Assembly (NCBI GenBank): GCA_004802705.1
Contig: SGPL01000227.1
Coordinates: 1 to 49,428 of the forward strand
DNA length: 49,428 nucleotides
Source: Bondarzewia mesenterica
Lineage: Eukaryota > Basidiomycota > Agaricomycetes > Russulales > Bondarzewiaceae
Direction of reading: 5' to 3'
Shown here: piece by piece, positions 23,481 through 33,439 of the stretch
Layout of the letters: each line of letters starts with the position of its first letter
Numbering within the stretch: position 1 is the stretch's first letter
Notes under the pieces: model-generated
What the model was told of the DNA's origin: nothing
Database searches by the model: none
What the model saw: only the letters and a program-made list of their open reading frames with translations
Made by a program: the position numbers and the translations under genes

Positions 23481-24360
23481 ACTATCATTTTGGTCATCTG
23501 GGTGAGGATGCTATTTATCACATCTCGATAAATGGTGTTGTTGTTGGCATGTTTATGATGGGAGTGAAGCTGATGGGACTATGTGAAGACTGCTTGAAGG
23601 ACAAGCATGCCTACAAACTCTTTTGTGAGGGTATTATAGAGATTGAACCCCTTGAGTGAGTCTACATCGATCTTATAGAACTATTTTAAGTTGCATCCTT
23701 CGATAGTGCCTATTATATCATGACTGTCAATGATAGAGTGACATCGTATCTGCACACATATCCTCTCTTAAATAAAAAAGCTAATATGATGCTTGCATGC
23801 CTCAAGGAATTTATTGCACTGACCAAATGCTAAACTAGCCAGAAGTTGAAGAATATTTGTATCAACAATAGCAGTGAGTTTACAAAACAACTCTGACAAG
23901 ATTACCTCAAGAAGGAAGGCATTCAGCTAGAGCTTATGATGAGATACATGCCACAGCAGAATAAACTGACAGAATAGGGCCACTATACACTAGATGAGCG
24001 AGCACATGTCATGCTTCATGATGCGAGCCTCCTGAATTGCATGTGGGATGAAGCATTCCAAATTGTGACTTACCTTAAGAATCTATTGCCATCAGCCTAG
24101 CAACATGGATATACATCTTATGAATGCTGATTTAAATATGTCCCTTATATCAGACATCTGAGAGCTTTCAGATTTGTTGCTTATACCAAAGTTCCTGATG
24201 AATTACAGCACAAACTCGACTATAAAATGATCAAGGGAGTTTTAGTAGGATATGCTGGTATAGCTAACTATGGAATATGAGTGAGCAATGAGCAAGGTAG
24301 TGGCACTATTATATGGTCTCATGATATACATTTCAATAAGGGCCCATAATTGCTTGCTGT
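23481..24360 (+). pseudogene. Copia integrase
   Basis: The zinc-binding HYHFGHLGEDAI and CEDCLKDK give the H-H-C-C arrangement (about 23480-23620). The core follows with VYIDLIELF (first Asp, 23660), then CINNSSEF near 23855 where DNGGEF is expected (Asp to Asn), and PQQNKLTE near 23955 with the catalytic Glu kept. A GVLVGYAGIANYGI segment near 24240 marks the usual end of the core. Loss of the second Asp and several stops inactivate it. Confidence 0.85.
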
Positions 24361-24689
24361 ATATGAGGACAGTGGTGAGGATGTTTTGATGGCTGCCCCT
24401 GCCCCCTTTGCTTTGTAACCACTACTGATTCAATCAGCCCTTGCTAGTGCCATGCCTGTCAAACTGGAGCTCACACTTTTTATTGATACCACATTACTTG
24501 TATGCTAGTTTAGTCATATACTCATTCCCTCACATGCTTTGAATGAGGTGATCAAATCTAAAGCCATTGAATTTGCTACTCAAAAGCATAGAGAATAATG
24601 AGCTGATGATGATATTGATGGACCAGATGCTAGCAATTCACTGGCCTTCACTTGCACTCCTCTAAACATATATAGGACCAAGGCCTACA

Positions 24690-25214
24690 TTGTCATGGTG
24701 GCCAATTTTGCAAACCCTATGCTCACACCTAAATTTCTCTATACCAGTGGCTCTATACCCATAATATTCAAAGAAGCAAATTTAAAGCCAAATATTTGGA
24801 GCCCCACTATGGCTGCTAAAATCAATAATCTACTCAAAATTTCAATCTGGAAGCTCATTCCTCAAATGCTTGACATAAATATCATTGGATGCAAGTAGGC
24901 CTATGCCCAAAAGTTTGTCATCACTAAGGGCTTTCATCAGATTCCTAGTTTGGATTTCTTTGAAACCTTCACATCTGTTGCCTATTTTGACTCACTTTAT
25001 GCTCTGGCTGCTATATTCATCTACCATATAAAAATGGGATAAAATGATATTAAAAAAAGTCTACCTCAATGCCAAACCATCTGAGCACATTTATATAGAG
25101 CAACCTCTTGGTTTTACATTGAGTAAATTTTTAAATCATGTATGTGAGCTAGAATGTTTCCTCTATAGGCTTATACAAGCTAGAAATGACTAGTGAAAGG
25201 AGTTTAACCACACT
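24690..25214 (+). pseudogene. Copia reverse transcriptase, N-terminal half
   Basis: IFKEANLKPNIW...AAKINNLL, IIGCK, FVITKGFHQIPSLDFFETFTSVA and, after a frame change, SVYLNAKPSEHIYIEQPLGF match the copia RT order up to the LYRLIQAR block. The reading stops exactly at the gypsy insertion site and resumes at 32921. Confidence 0.88.
25210..25214 (+). repeat. Target site duplication, left copy (ACACT)
   Basis: ACACT immediately precedes the 5' LTR and is repeated immediately after the 3' LTR at 32916-32920. Five bases is the usual length for Ty3/gypsy integrase. Confidence 0.92.
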
Positions 25215-25617
25215 TGTCATAAACAATAGTATTATATAACTTTTTCTTTTCCTTTTACAGACATATCACATTATCCTTCTCAATGAGGCAGTTTAGCTAA
25301 CTGCGACCATTTTATCTCTATTAGCCCTTCTACTCTCATGCCCTATATGATTATATAAACTGATCCATGTGCCGCAGTAAAGCTATATATATACTGTGAC
25401 CAGACTTGTGCTTACTCAGCTTGATCTTTTTTTATCTATCTTTATAACTCAATAGAACTACTGCAATAGGATATAGAATTAGAGTTCTTACCTTTGCTAC
25501 TTCCTATTTTGCTCGATCTAGTCAGCAGCTAGTGTCCTAAAATCCTCCTGAAGCCTTGATAAGGCACAACTAGGCTTAGCATACAAGCAAAGCCACAGAA
25601 ACCTGATTGACTTGACG
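25215..25617 (+). repeat. 5' LTR (403 bp)
   Basis: It aligns end to end with 32514-32915. By hand I count about 68 differences, all transitions, plus one single-base indel. It contains TATATATATA (25384-25393) and the R-start AGCTTGATCT (25418-25427). Confidence 0.95.
25384..25427 (+). promoter_or_regulatory. LTR core promoter and predicted self-primer
   Basis: The TATA box begins at 25384, and 34 nt later AGCTTGATCT (25418-25427) marks the likely 5' end of the transcript. The same motif and TATA are kept in the 3' LTR (32717-32726) despite about 17% LTR divergence. Confidence 0.68.
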
Positions 25618-25620
25618 ATT

Positions 25621-25630
25621 AGATCAAGCT
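25621..25630 (+). promoter_or_regulatory. Self-priming primer-binding site
   Basis: AGATCAAGCT, 3 nt after the LTR end, is the exact complement of the R-start AGCTTGATCT. No tRNA-like TGG site is present at this place. This matches the Tf1-type mechanism, in which the 5' end of the mRNA folds back to prime minus-strand cDNA. Confidence 0.75.
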
Positions 25631-25759
25631 CTTCTAAATGAACCAAAACTTGAACAGTAGGTTATTGATCTGTCCCACTGCCCTTGAGGGCCTAATAAAC
25701 TCAAGCAGTAGAAAGTCTAAGGTAGCTAACCTTTGGAAAAGCAGCAAGGAGCACTGAAG

Positions 25760-27266
25760 TGATGGCAGATAGTAACGTCATCAGTGTAGACAGTGCAAGC
25801 ACCTGTAGTTCACCATAGCTTCTAGGAGCATGCTACTAGATAGAGTCAAAATCCCCTCAGGAGGAAGATATAGCTCATATTTAAAAAGCTATCTCTCTTG
25901 AATGAATCCTAACACCCACAAAGATGAAGAGAAACCTATTTTTCCCATCTACTACAATACTCAACAATGCTCTTGGATATTCAAGAAGACAGGAGAATCA
26001 CTATCAGTAGAAATCCAAGAAGGAACCTCCATATTTTCAGCAGTACTCTACATGGAAAACTGAAGAAATACACCACTAGGATCCTCTAGACCCAGTAGCC
26101 CACCAATACTCTCTTCACAAAGGAATATCCACCAAGAACTCCAGAACAATCCAACAAACATAAACTCCATCCCACTGCCTGAACCAAGTGAAGGTCCACC
26201 TGCACCACTGCCGCTACCCAGCCAAACAAACTCTCTACTGAACCAGCCACAACCTCAGACACCAAACCCACTCCTACTTAACTCACTACTACTACTACCT
26301 CTACCTCCATTACACAGCATGTCCACTGCACCATCATCCAACAAGTTGAATCCCAAAGTAAAGACACTGACTCCATTAATGACAAAAGGGAGAACTCGAG
26401 GCTATTCCTCCTGAAGTGCAAAATGTACTTCAGGGTAAAGCCCAAAGAGTTCCAGGATGATGCCGGGACATTAGGCAAGCAGCGTAAAGTTCTCTTTACA
26501 CTCTCGTATCTTGAAGGCAGAACAGCAGAAATGTAGAAATGTCTCAAGGTTGAAGATTATGAAAAGGACAATAATTATGGACTATGGAAAAAATTCGAGG
26601 ATGCCTTTGTAGCCCAGTTCAGTGATGCCAATATTGCAACAAATGCTAAGATGAAGCTGAACCAGATCAAGCAAAGGAAGCAGATGGTGGATGACTTCAT
26701 CGCCAACTTTAGAAACATTGCCTCAGAGTCAGGAATCAAAGAGAATGTGGCATTGATTGAGTACTTCATAAAAACACTTAACTAATCGATTGTTAAAGAA
26801 GTATACAGGATGGACTCCTTGCCCACCTTGATAGTAGACTGGTATAAATATGTTGCTCAAGTAAATAACCAATGGTGTAAGCTACAGTCCTTCCTAGACA
26901 GGCCAAGCATGAGTCCCAAACCAAGCTAGAGACCCAAGGCCCAAAAAGCCCATGATCCTGATGCCATGAATGTTGATAGAGGAAAAGAGAAGAGACACAT
27001 TCACACCACTAATACCCTTTCAAATAAAGATAAAGAATAGTACATGAGGGAAGGATGCTGCTTTAGATGCAGTAAGATAAGATATTACTCTAGAGAGTGC
27101 CCACAGAGGGACACCCACGCTAAAGCTATAACAAAAGGAAAAAGGGAGCAATAAGAAGAAGATGACCATAGATGAACTACAGAAGATTATTAGAAAGCTC
27201 TCGGCAGAGAAATGAGAGGCTCTGGCAGCCTTTAGTGATGAAGAAGAAAAAGAGGAGGAGTTTTGA
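25760..27266 (+). pseudogene. Gag polyprotein
   Basis: N-terminal conserved PSGGRYSSY and an FPIYYNTQQCSWIF-like stretch (about 25856-25985) match the left element. A Pro/Gln-rich linker (26090-26360), a frameshift near 26380, and the gag domain follow: KCKMYFRVKPKEFQDD, VLFTLSYLEGR, FEDAFVAQFSDANI and ALIEYFIKTLN. A knuckle CFRC...Y...SREC (about 27057-27110) has lost its His. The ORF ends in a tandem TGA TGA (27264-27269), also present in the other two copies. The start is uncertain. Minus-strand frames here are shadows. Confidence 0.88.
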
Positions 27267-27299
27267 TGAGTCTAGAGTTTACGATGTAGCTTTGGATGA

Positions 27300-27780
27300 A
27301 GGGCTGTTATGATGACTCCATATTTATAAAATCTACAAAAGATGAACAATTGAAAATTATTACATGAATCTCTCAGAATGGCCAAAGCATCAAAACAAAA
27401 GCAATGATAGACAATGAGGTGATGGAAAGGTTCATCCACTAGAAAGCAGTAGAAAAACATAGCTTGCAAACCACTAAGTTACGTTGAGAAATCAAGATTC
27501 ACAATGTCGACAATACAGAAAATATCTTGGGATGAATCAAGGAATTCGTAATCTTTGAAATGCAAATTGAGGAACACATCAAAACTACTAAGCTGTATGT
27601 GTCCAATATTGGGGATGATGAAATCATTCTTGGTCTGCCCTAGTTGCGCACTCATAACCCCATCATTGACTAGTAAAATGAAAAGGTTCATTTCTAAAAC
27701 TGCCTGTGGTGATGTTGAAAGAAGAAGTGCAATCAGGAATACAAGCAAGTTCTTCAAAAACTCCTCAATCAGTATGATAG
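27300..27780 (+). pseudogene. Aspartic protease (pol)
   Basis: IKTKAMIDNEVMERFIH aligns with IKMKAMIDSGATRRFIY of the 20-21 kb fragment. Asp is kept but SGA has become NEV. Downstream are LYVSNIGDDEIILGLPWL and THNPIID, the usual ILGxxWL flap and end of fungal gypsy proteases. Confidence 0.85.
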
Positions 27781-27924
27781 ACAAGAAAAGATAAAAGCAG
27801 TGTCCATCTTTCAGAAGTTGGCAGAAAAAGCAGGAAAGGACAAAATAAAAAAATCAATCAAAGAATTTATCTCTGTGCACTACCTAGCATATCAATGAGT
27901 GTTCAAAGAAGAAGCATTCTAATG

Positions 27925-28660
27925 ATTTCCACCTCCTCATACATAAATCTATAAAATTGAGTTAAAATCTAATGCACCTGACAGGATTTCTACAAAAATA
28001 ACCTCTCTCTCAAAGGATGAGCAAGGGGAACTCGACAGGTTCTTAGAGAAACATTTGCCAAGAGGAATAATAAGGATGTTTAAATCTCCCTATGCCTCAC
28101 TATTCTTCTTTGTCAAAAAGAAGAATGGGAAGCTCCACCCAGTATAGGACTACCGGAAGCTAAATGAGCACACTATCAAGAATTAATATTCTCTTTTATT
28201 GAGCTCAGACATCATAAAGAGTCTGAAGGATAAATGCATCTTCACTAAGATGGATGTCCACTGGAGATACAATAATATCTGCATCAAAGAAGGTGATCAA
28301 GAAAAGGCAGCCTTTCTCACTAATTGAGGCCTATTTGAACCAATGATCATGTTCTTTAGCCTGACCAACTCACTGGTGACTTTTCAAACAATAATGAATG
28401 AGTTATTCAAGGACCTCATTGCAATGAGTGAAATGATCATCTACATGGATGATATCCTCATAGCAATGGTCTATATAAAAAGGCATCATGAATGCATAAA
28501 TAAAGTACTCCATCGGCTTGTGAAAAATGACCTGTTCCTCAAACCAGAGAAATGTACATTTGAGGTTGATATAGTGGATTACTTAGACTTTATCATCTCC
28601 CATAATAGGCTAAAAATGGACCCAGTTAAAATTGAGAGGCCATTTAACTAGCCCACTCCA
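27925..28660 (+). pseudogene. Reverse transcriptase (pol), YMDD at 28442-28453
   Basis: LPRGIIRMFKSPYASLFFFVKKKNG at the fingers (beyond 28050), then DYRKLNEHTIKN, FTKMDVHW, TN*GLFEP and FSLTNSLVTFQ, and the catalytic YMDDILIA. In-frame TAG, TAA and TGA fall at Gln and Arg positions of the family. It is co-linear with 3000-2287 of the left element. Confidence 0.94.
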
Positions 28661-29262
28661 CAAAGGGTCAAGGATGTATGCTTATTCTTAGGCTTCGAGA
28701 ACTTCTATAGCCAATTCATAAAGAGATATGCTCATTTAATGCAACTCCTACATGATCTTATAAAAAAGGACATCAAATAGCATTAGAATGAAATACAGTA
28801 GATAGCCTTTGATACACTAAAGAAGGCCTTCACATCTACACTAATGCTGGTCCAACCAGACACCATAAAACCATTCTAGGTTGACATCAATGCATCACTC
28901 ATGGTGATAGAGGGAATTCTATTACAAAAAGGTGAGGATGGGCAGTGGCACTCATGTGCTTACCTTTCAAAAGGATTCTCCCCTACAGAATGGAACTATA
29001 ATATATATGATTGAGAGCTATTAGCGATCATTCAGGTCTTTAAAGCATGGTGATACTTTTTAGAAGGGTCAAAATACACCATTGAGGTCCATTCTGATCA
29101 TAAAAACTTGACATTTTATAAAGATGTTAGGAAACTGAACTAGAGACAGACATGATGGGCACTGTTCCTAACCTACTTCAACTTTGAGATACACCATATA
29201 AAGGGAACAAAGTGTGTGCCAGATGGTCTGTCTTATTGACTGGACTTTGATGATGAAAAGAA
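28661..29262 (+). pseudogene. Connection and RNase H domain (pol)
   Basis: LFLGFENFYSQFIKRYAHL, then K*H*NEIQ where two TAG codons replace Trp, KKAFTSTLMLVQPD, F*VDINAS (first acidic residue), WHSCAYLSKGFSPTE, NYNIYD*ELLAII and VHSDHKNLTFY. The Asp-Glu-Asp set of RNase H is recognisable. Ends at HIKGTKCVPDGLSY*LDF. Confidence 0.9.
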
Positions 29263-30300
29263 TAATAATGAGGAATGAATCCTCTTCAGTCAAACCCTAT
29301 TCACTAAAATACTCTCGACAGAAGATAACATGGTAGAAGAACCCCCTGAAGGATAGCATTTATAGTTTAAAAGATATGGATAATAAAATTATCTTGGCTC
29401 TGGAGCTCATAAACAAAGTAAGGCTGAGGTCAATGATGAGAGGGATAGAAGAATAGAACCTGGAAAATCACCTAATTCTATTCTAAGGATGTATTTATAT
29501 TCCTAAAGACTAAGAAGTTTAACGAGAAATTGTATGGCAATATCATGACCCACTCACCATAGGATACCCAGGTGAATGGAAAATGATAGAATGTGTACAA
29601 TGGGAATTTTAGAGGCCAAAAATAACAGTATTTATAAAAAAATATATTAAAGGTTGTTTTACGTGTCAAGCATCAAAAAATCAACCAAATCAATTCAGAA
29701 TCCCCCTTATCCCTATTAAATTTAACATACATGCTCTCCCTTTCTAAGTAGTCTCTACGAACTTCATCACAGACCTTCCACAGTCGAAAGGATTTGACTT
29801 AATAGCTATCTTCATAGATTATGATATATCAAAAAGAGTAGTCTTTGTGCCTTACCACAAGACAATAATAGCAGAAGGAATAGCAGACCTCTACTACAAC
29901 CACGTTTAAAGATATTATGGCCTATCCAAAAGGGTGATATCAGATCGGAGCCCACAATATGCTTTGAAAGTTATAAGAGAACTCTACACAAAACTAGGGA
30001 TAAAATAGGCTATGTCTATAGCCTACCATCTACAGTCAGATAGATAAACTGAATGGATGAATTAATCACTGGAGCAATTCTTGCGCATCTTCTGTAATTT
30101 TAAAGTGATGATTGGGTAGAATTATTACTATTCACTAAGTTTGCCCATAACTCAACTGCCCATTCATCGACAAAAAAACCTCCATTTAAGCTGATCATAG
30201 GATATACACTATAGGTATTACTGAAAGTATTGGAAGATGCTATGATTCCTATAGTCTCTCAGAGGCTGAAGCGACTAGAAGAAATCTAAAAGGACACTAT
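29263..30300 (+). pseudogene. Integrase (pol)
   Basis: The HHCC module YHDPLTIGYPG...YIKGCFTCQASKN (29545-29690) is followed by the core VVSTNFITDLPQSKGFD, where the first catalytic Asp is Asn (29760 area). The second Asp (VISDRSPQY) and the Glu (E of LEQFL) are kept. TAG and TGA codons are scattered. In the left copy the first Asp is intact. Confidence 0.9.
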
Positions 30301-30845
30301 TGCATCTCATAACTTAGCAGGACAAGTTATGGAATAGAAAGGATCAAAAAAGGGCAAAGAGTATAAAAAGGAGGATAAAGTGTAGCTAGAAGCAAAGAAC
30401 CTTGCCACTACATATCCCTCAACAAAGCTAGCTCCTCAGCAATATGGCCCTTTTGAGATAACAAATGTGTCGTCTTGGGTAAATATTTGACTGAAACTTC
30501 TGAATGCATAAAAAAATACATCTAGTATTTTACTTATCTCTGATCACACTATTCATCGAGACCTAAGCACATGGACCCAACTTTGAAAGATCAGACCCAC
30601 CTAACTTTATAGATAATGAAGAAGCATATGAGGTCAAAAAGCTATTAGACTCCAGGATGTTTCATAGAAATCTATAGTATTTAATCCAATGGAAGGGCTA
30701 CTTGCCCATGGACGATAAATAGATGTTTTGAGAAGACCTCAAAGAAGACATAGAAGATGCACATGCCACCTTCAAAGACTTCCATAGAAAACACTTGTAC
30801 GTAATAAGCCCCACATCACCTCTAGTCTTATCATCCAATCATTAA
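30301..30845 (+). pseudogene. GPY/F module and chromodomain (pol C-terminus)
   Basis: APQQYGPFEI (30430-30460) is an intact GPF motif. After a frame change come DNEEAYEVKKLLDSRMFHRNL*YLI*WKGYLPMDDK*MF*EDL, a chromodomain with its WKGY core (30690-30705). The polyprotein probably ends at the TAA near 30843. Confidence 0.88.
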
Positions 30846-30860
30846 GGACAATAATAATTA

Positions 30861-30876
30861 TAAAGAGGGGGGCAAA
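30861..30876 (+). other. Internal polypurine-like tract
   Basis: A run of A and G ending in six G and CAAA follows the pol stop. It is nearly the same as the tract before the 3' LTR (32500-32513) and is also present in the left element (91-102). It could be a second plus-strand primer or the remnant of the ancestral 3' end. Confidence 0.5.
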
Positions 30877-30978
30877 TTCTCCCTTTCTTTTAGTCCCCCA
30901 CAGTTCTATGATCATTCTTCTTTTACACCTAGCAATCTTTTAACTGATACTTGCTATATCAACCTTAACTTTCTTAAT

Positions 30979-32485
30979 ATGTTATCCCCCATCAACACCC
31001 AAACTTCTTCATCACCCTCTTCTACTCCTAGCCCACAGGCAACACTATTACCTGTACAATACACCACCCTAGAAGAACTCGAATACCTCAACAAAGCAAT
31101 GATGGAGGTGATAAGAATGGGCACTATAATATATGTCCTATCCCTCATCTTCGACTCTCACAATAGTGATGACATCAAAGAAGAAATGCAAGAACATGCA
31201 GAACAGGACCTAGTCTTCTCAAAAGAGGCAGACAAAATCCTTGAGATCTTGGAGGCTCTAGAAGAGGATGGCCACAGATAGGCTAAAATGACTATACAGA
31301 AAAGAGAGGATCACTGAGAAGGAATCTGATAGGCAATCTTAGAAGGACTAATAGAGGCCAGGTAAAAAATGAACTAACAAGAAGAAGCAAGGAGGGCCTT
31401 CATAGCCTTAGCAGCTAAAAGAGAAAAGGAGAATGCACTGAGTTTACAAGAAGAATTAGCAAGAGCCCAAGAGGACATAGAGAAAGTGATCAACTAGATC
31501 GAAAACAACCCTTTCCTCACAGGAGTATCTATCTCCAACTCTTCCTCCCCTCATATTGACTAAGATGTCTCTTTTCTCACTGGTACTCCACCCCATGCAA
31601 ATGCATCAATAAATACCTCTCTCACACCAGCAAGCCCCATATCTGCCACTACTTATATAAATTTGCCTTACCTCATAACATCATCTCTCAAACTACTTCA
31701 CACATCTTCCTTTATTGAAAGATTAAACTTGCCCATGATCATCACCAGGATGGAGTGGACACCAGATGGAGTGATTCACTATGAACACCTTGCTACTGCC
31801 CTGTCAGTACGCACTCCTCCCTCCCCCATAGGCTATACCATCAGGGTCGAGACAGAGTTCCACACCACCATCATATCATTAGAAAAATATGCACTGATAG
31901 AAGGAGCTCTACAACAGGTAAGAGACCCCAGCCTGACTGTAGATATCTGCCGCTACTATGCACTGACCTTTGATATTAAAGAAGAGCACTGCATCATTGC
32001 CTTACATGAATGCTGCCAGTCCTAATTTACCTTTGACAGATGAAACATTACAGCATGACTCTGGGCAGCAGATGCAAGTGCTAGATTAGAACCTTTGGTC
32101 ACTAATTCATCTCTTGCCTAGATAATTCCCCCTCATGTCTTGAACCAAGCAAAGCACTTAAATATAGAAGAAGTCATCAGATGGCTGAGAGGCAGGGGGA
32201 GAAAGAGATACTTGAAGCCACAGATCACAAAGGTACCTACTGAACCTTCATCGCAAGTTGTAAAAAGGAGAGTGGAGAGATCTCGTAGCAGGCTGAGTAA
32301 GAAGAAGAGGCATTACATCTATAACTTGCCTTCATACCTTGCCAAGGCATGCCCTTCTTGGCAAAGGGTGTGCATTTTCCCCTCACAATGATGACATAGG
32401 TGGACTAGATGCCCCTCACTATAATATCGACTCTATAGCCAATCTCAATCTGTATGGCTACACTACTGACTAGAAGTCCTGTTGA
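30979..32485 (+). pseudogene. Third ORF between pol and 3' LTR (about 500 codons), accessory protein of unknown function
   Basis: From ATG 30979 a single frame runs to 32391 with about a dozen stops at likely Gln/Arg codons. A one-base shift near 32380 extends it to a stop at 32473 or 32485, only about 30 bp before the LTR. Seen in order: a Ser/Thr/Pro-rich start, an acidic helix-rich part, a coiled-coil-like stretch of Glu/Lys/Ala (residues about 130-175), a Ser/Pro linker, a longer globular part with EWTPDGVIHYEHLATALS and CRYYALTFDI, and a very basic C-terminal region (GRGRKRYLK, KRRVERSRSRLSKKKRH, residues about 398-447) like a nuclear-localisation or nucleic-acid-binding tail. No signal peptide or membrane segment, so it is not envelope-like. 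The family is not recognised. Confidence 0.75.
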
Positions 32486-32499
32486 GAGCAACAGGAGTG

Positions 32500-32513
32500 T
32501 AGTGGGGGGCAGT
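32500..32513 (+). other. Polypurine tract before the 3' LTR
   Basis: TAGTGGGGGGCAGT directly precedes the TG of the 3' LTR. This is the expected plus-strand primer of an LTR retrotransposon. Confidence 0.8.
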
Positions 32514-32915
32514 TGTCATAAATGATAGTATTATGTAACTTTTCCTTTTCTTTTTATAGATGCATCACATTACTCTTCCCAATAAGGCAGTCTAGCTAAC
32601 TATAACCACTTTACCTCCATCAGCTCTTCCACTCCTATGCCCTATATGATTGTATAAGCTAGTCCGTGCACTACAGTAGGGCTATATATATACTGTGACT
32701 AGACTTGTGCTTACTTAGCTTGATCTCTTTTGTCTACCTTTATAATTCGATAGAATCACTACAATAAGATATAGGGTTAGAGTCCTTACCTTTGCTACTT
32801 TCTATCTTGCTCGACTTAGCCAGCAGCTAGTGTTCTAAAATCCTCTTGAAGCCCTGATAAGACACAACTAGGCTTAACACATAAATAAAGCCACAGAAAC
32901 TTGACCGACTTGACA
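32514..32915 (+). repeat. 3' LTR (402 bp)
   Basis: Starts TGTCATAAATG and ends CTTGACA, a proper TG...CA pair. Carries the TATA box near 32683 and the AGCTTGATCT motif at 32717-32726. Confidence 0.95.
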
Positions 32916-32920
32916 ACACT
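32916..32920 (+). repeat. Target site duplication, right copy (ACACT)
   Basis: Identical to 25210-25214. Directly after it the copia RT reading resumes. Confidence 0.92.
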
Positions 32921-33400
32921 TAGATAGAACTCAGCTTCATGTATTCTCATGTTGATGAAAATATTTGTGCTCAGATATAATCATCCAGTGTTTTAATCCT
33001 CACCACCACATACACTGATGATATTTTCTCTAGAAGTGACTCCACTGAATAGCTCTCCACAACATGCTCTCAACTTAGTTATATTTATAAAATGAAGGGC
33101 GATGACATCAAATTCTTGGTCAGCATCACAATTACCCATAATTGTGACACTGAGATCATCTGCCTCTATCAATATGAGTATGCGAAGCACATTCTCAAAT
33201 ATTTTAGCATGAAAAATGCTAACTCTACAAAAACACCACTGTCATTCAGCCTAAAACTCATATGGGCTACAGTGGATACCACACTAGAGGACAATGTACT
33301 CATGGCCAGCATCCCTTATTATAAAGCCTTGGGATCTATCATGTACTTTATAGTAGGTATATGTCCTGATCTTGCATACATTGTCTAATGCCTAATATTT
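32921..33400 (+). pseudogene. Copia reverse transcriptase, C-terminal half
   Basis: TTYTDDIFSRSDS holds YTDD in place of YVDD (about 33009). The open frame 33092-33388 continues with MKGDDIKFLVSITI, YAKHILKYFSM, STKTPLSFSLKL and YYKALGSIMYFIVGICPDLAYIV, the classic copia order that precedes RNase H. Beyond this point no RNase H or LTR is readable. Confidence 0.9.
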
Positions 33401-33439
33401 TTAGCTACTGTATTAAGGAATCACAAATACCATTAATAA

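Larger units (their letters stand above)
25215..32915 (+). mobile_element. Complete Ty3/gypsy chromodomain retrotransposon (7,701 bp) with an extra ORF
   Basis: Two LTRs (25215-25617 and 32514-32915) with TG...CA ends (the 5' copy reads CG at its inner end), flanked by ACACT duplications, enclose gag, protease, RT, RNase H, integrase, chromodomain and a third ORF. It interrupts the copia RT. All reading frames carry stops of CAR-to-TAR, CGA-to-TGA and TGG-to-TAG type. It is a sister lineage of the element at 1-5769. Confidence 0.96.
21480..33400 (+). mobile_element. Ty1/copia retrotransposon, split by a nested gypsy insertion
   Basis: Gag, protease, GAG-pre-integrase, integrase and reverse transcriptase follow in the copia order (integrase before RT) from 21883 to 25214. 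The RT resumes at 32921 after the nested gypsy element. All parts are decayed. The tail fades near 33400 without a clear RNase H or 3' LTR, so the element is truncated or eroded at that end. Confidence 0.88.

Noticed and set aside
22010..23521. Minus-strand ORFs opposite copia gag and protease
   Set aside because: The plus strand carries the recognisable copia order; these are shadows.
26086..26769. Minus-strand ORFs in the gypsy gag
   Set aside because: Gag on the plus strand matches two other copies in the window, so these frames are antisense shadows.
30979..32485. Envelope gene of an errantivirus-like element
   Set aside because: Position fits, but no signal peptide, transmembrane segment or glycoprotein-like Cys pattern is present.
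25215..32915. Dating the gypsy insertion from LTR divergence
   Set aside because: All observed differences are transitions of RIP or deamination type, so a clock does not apply.
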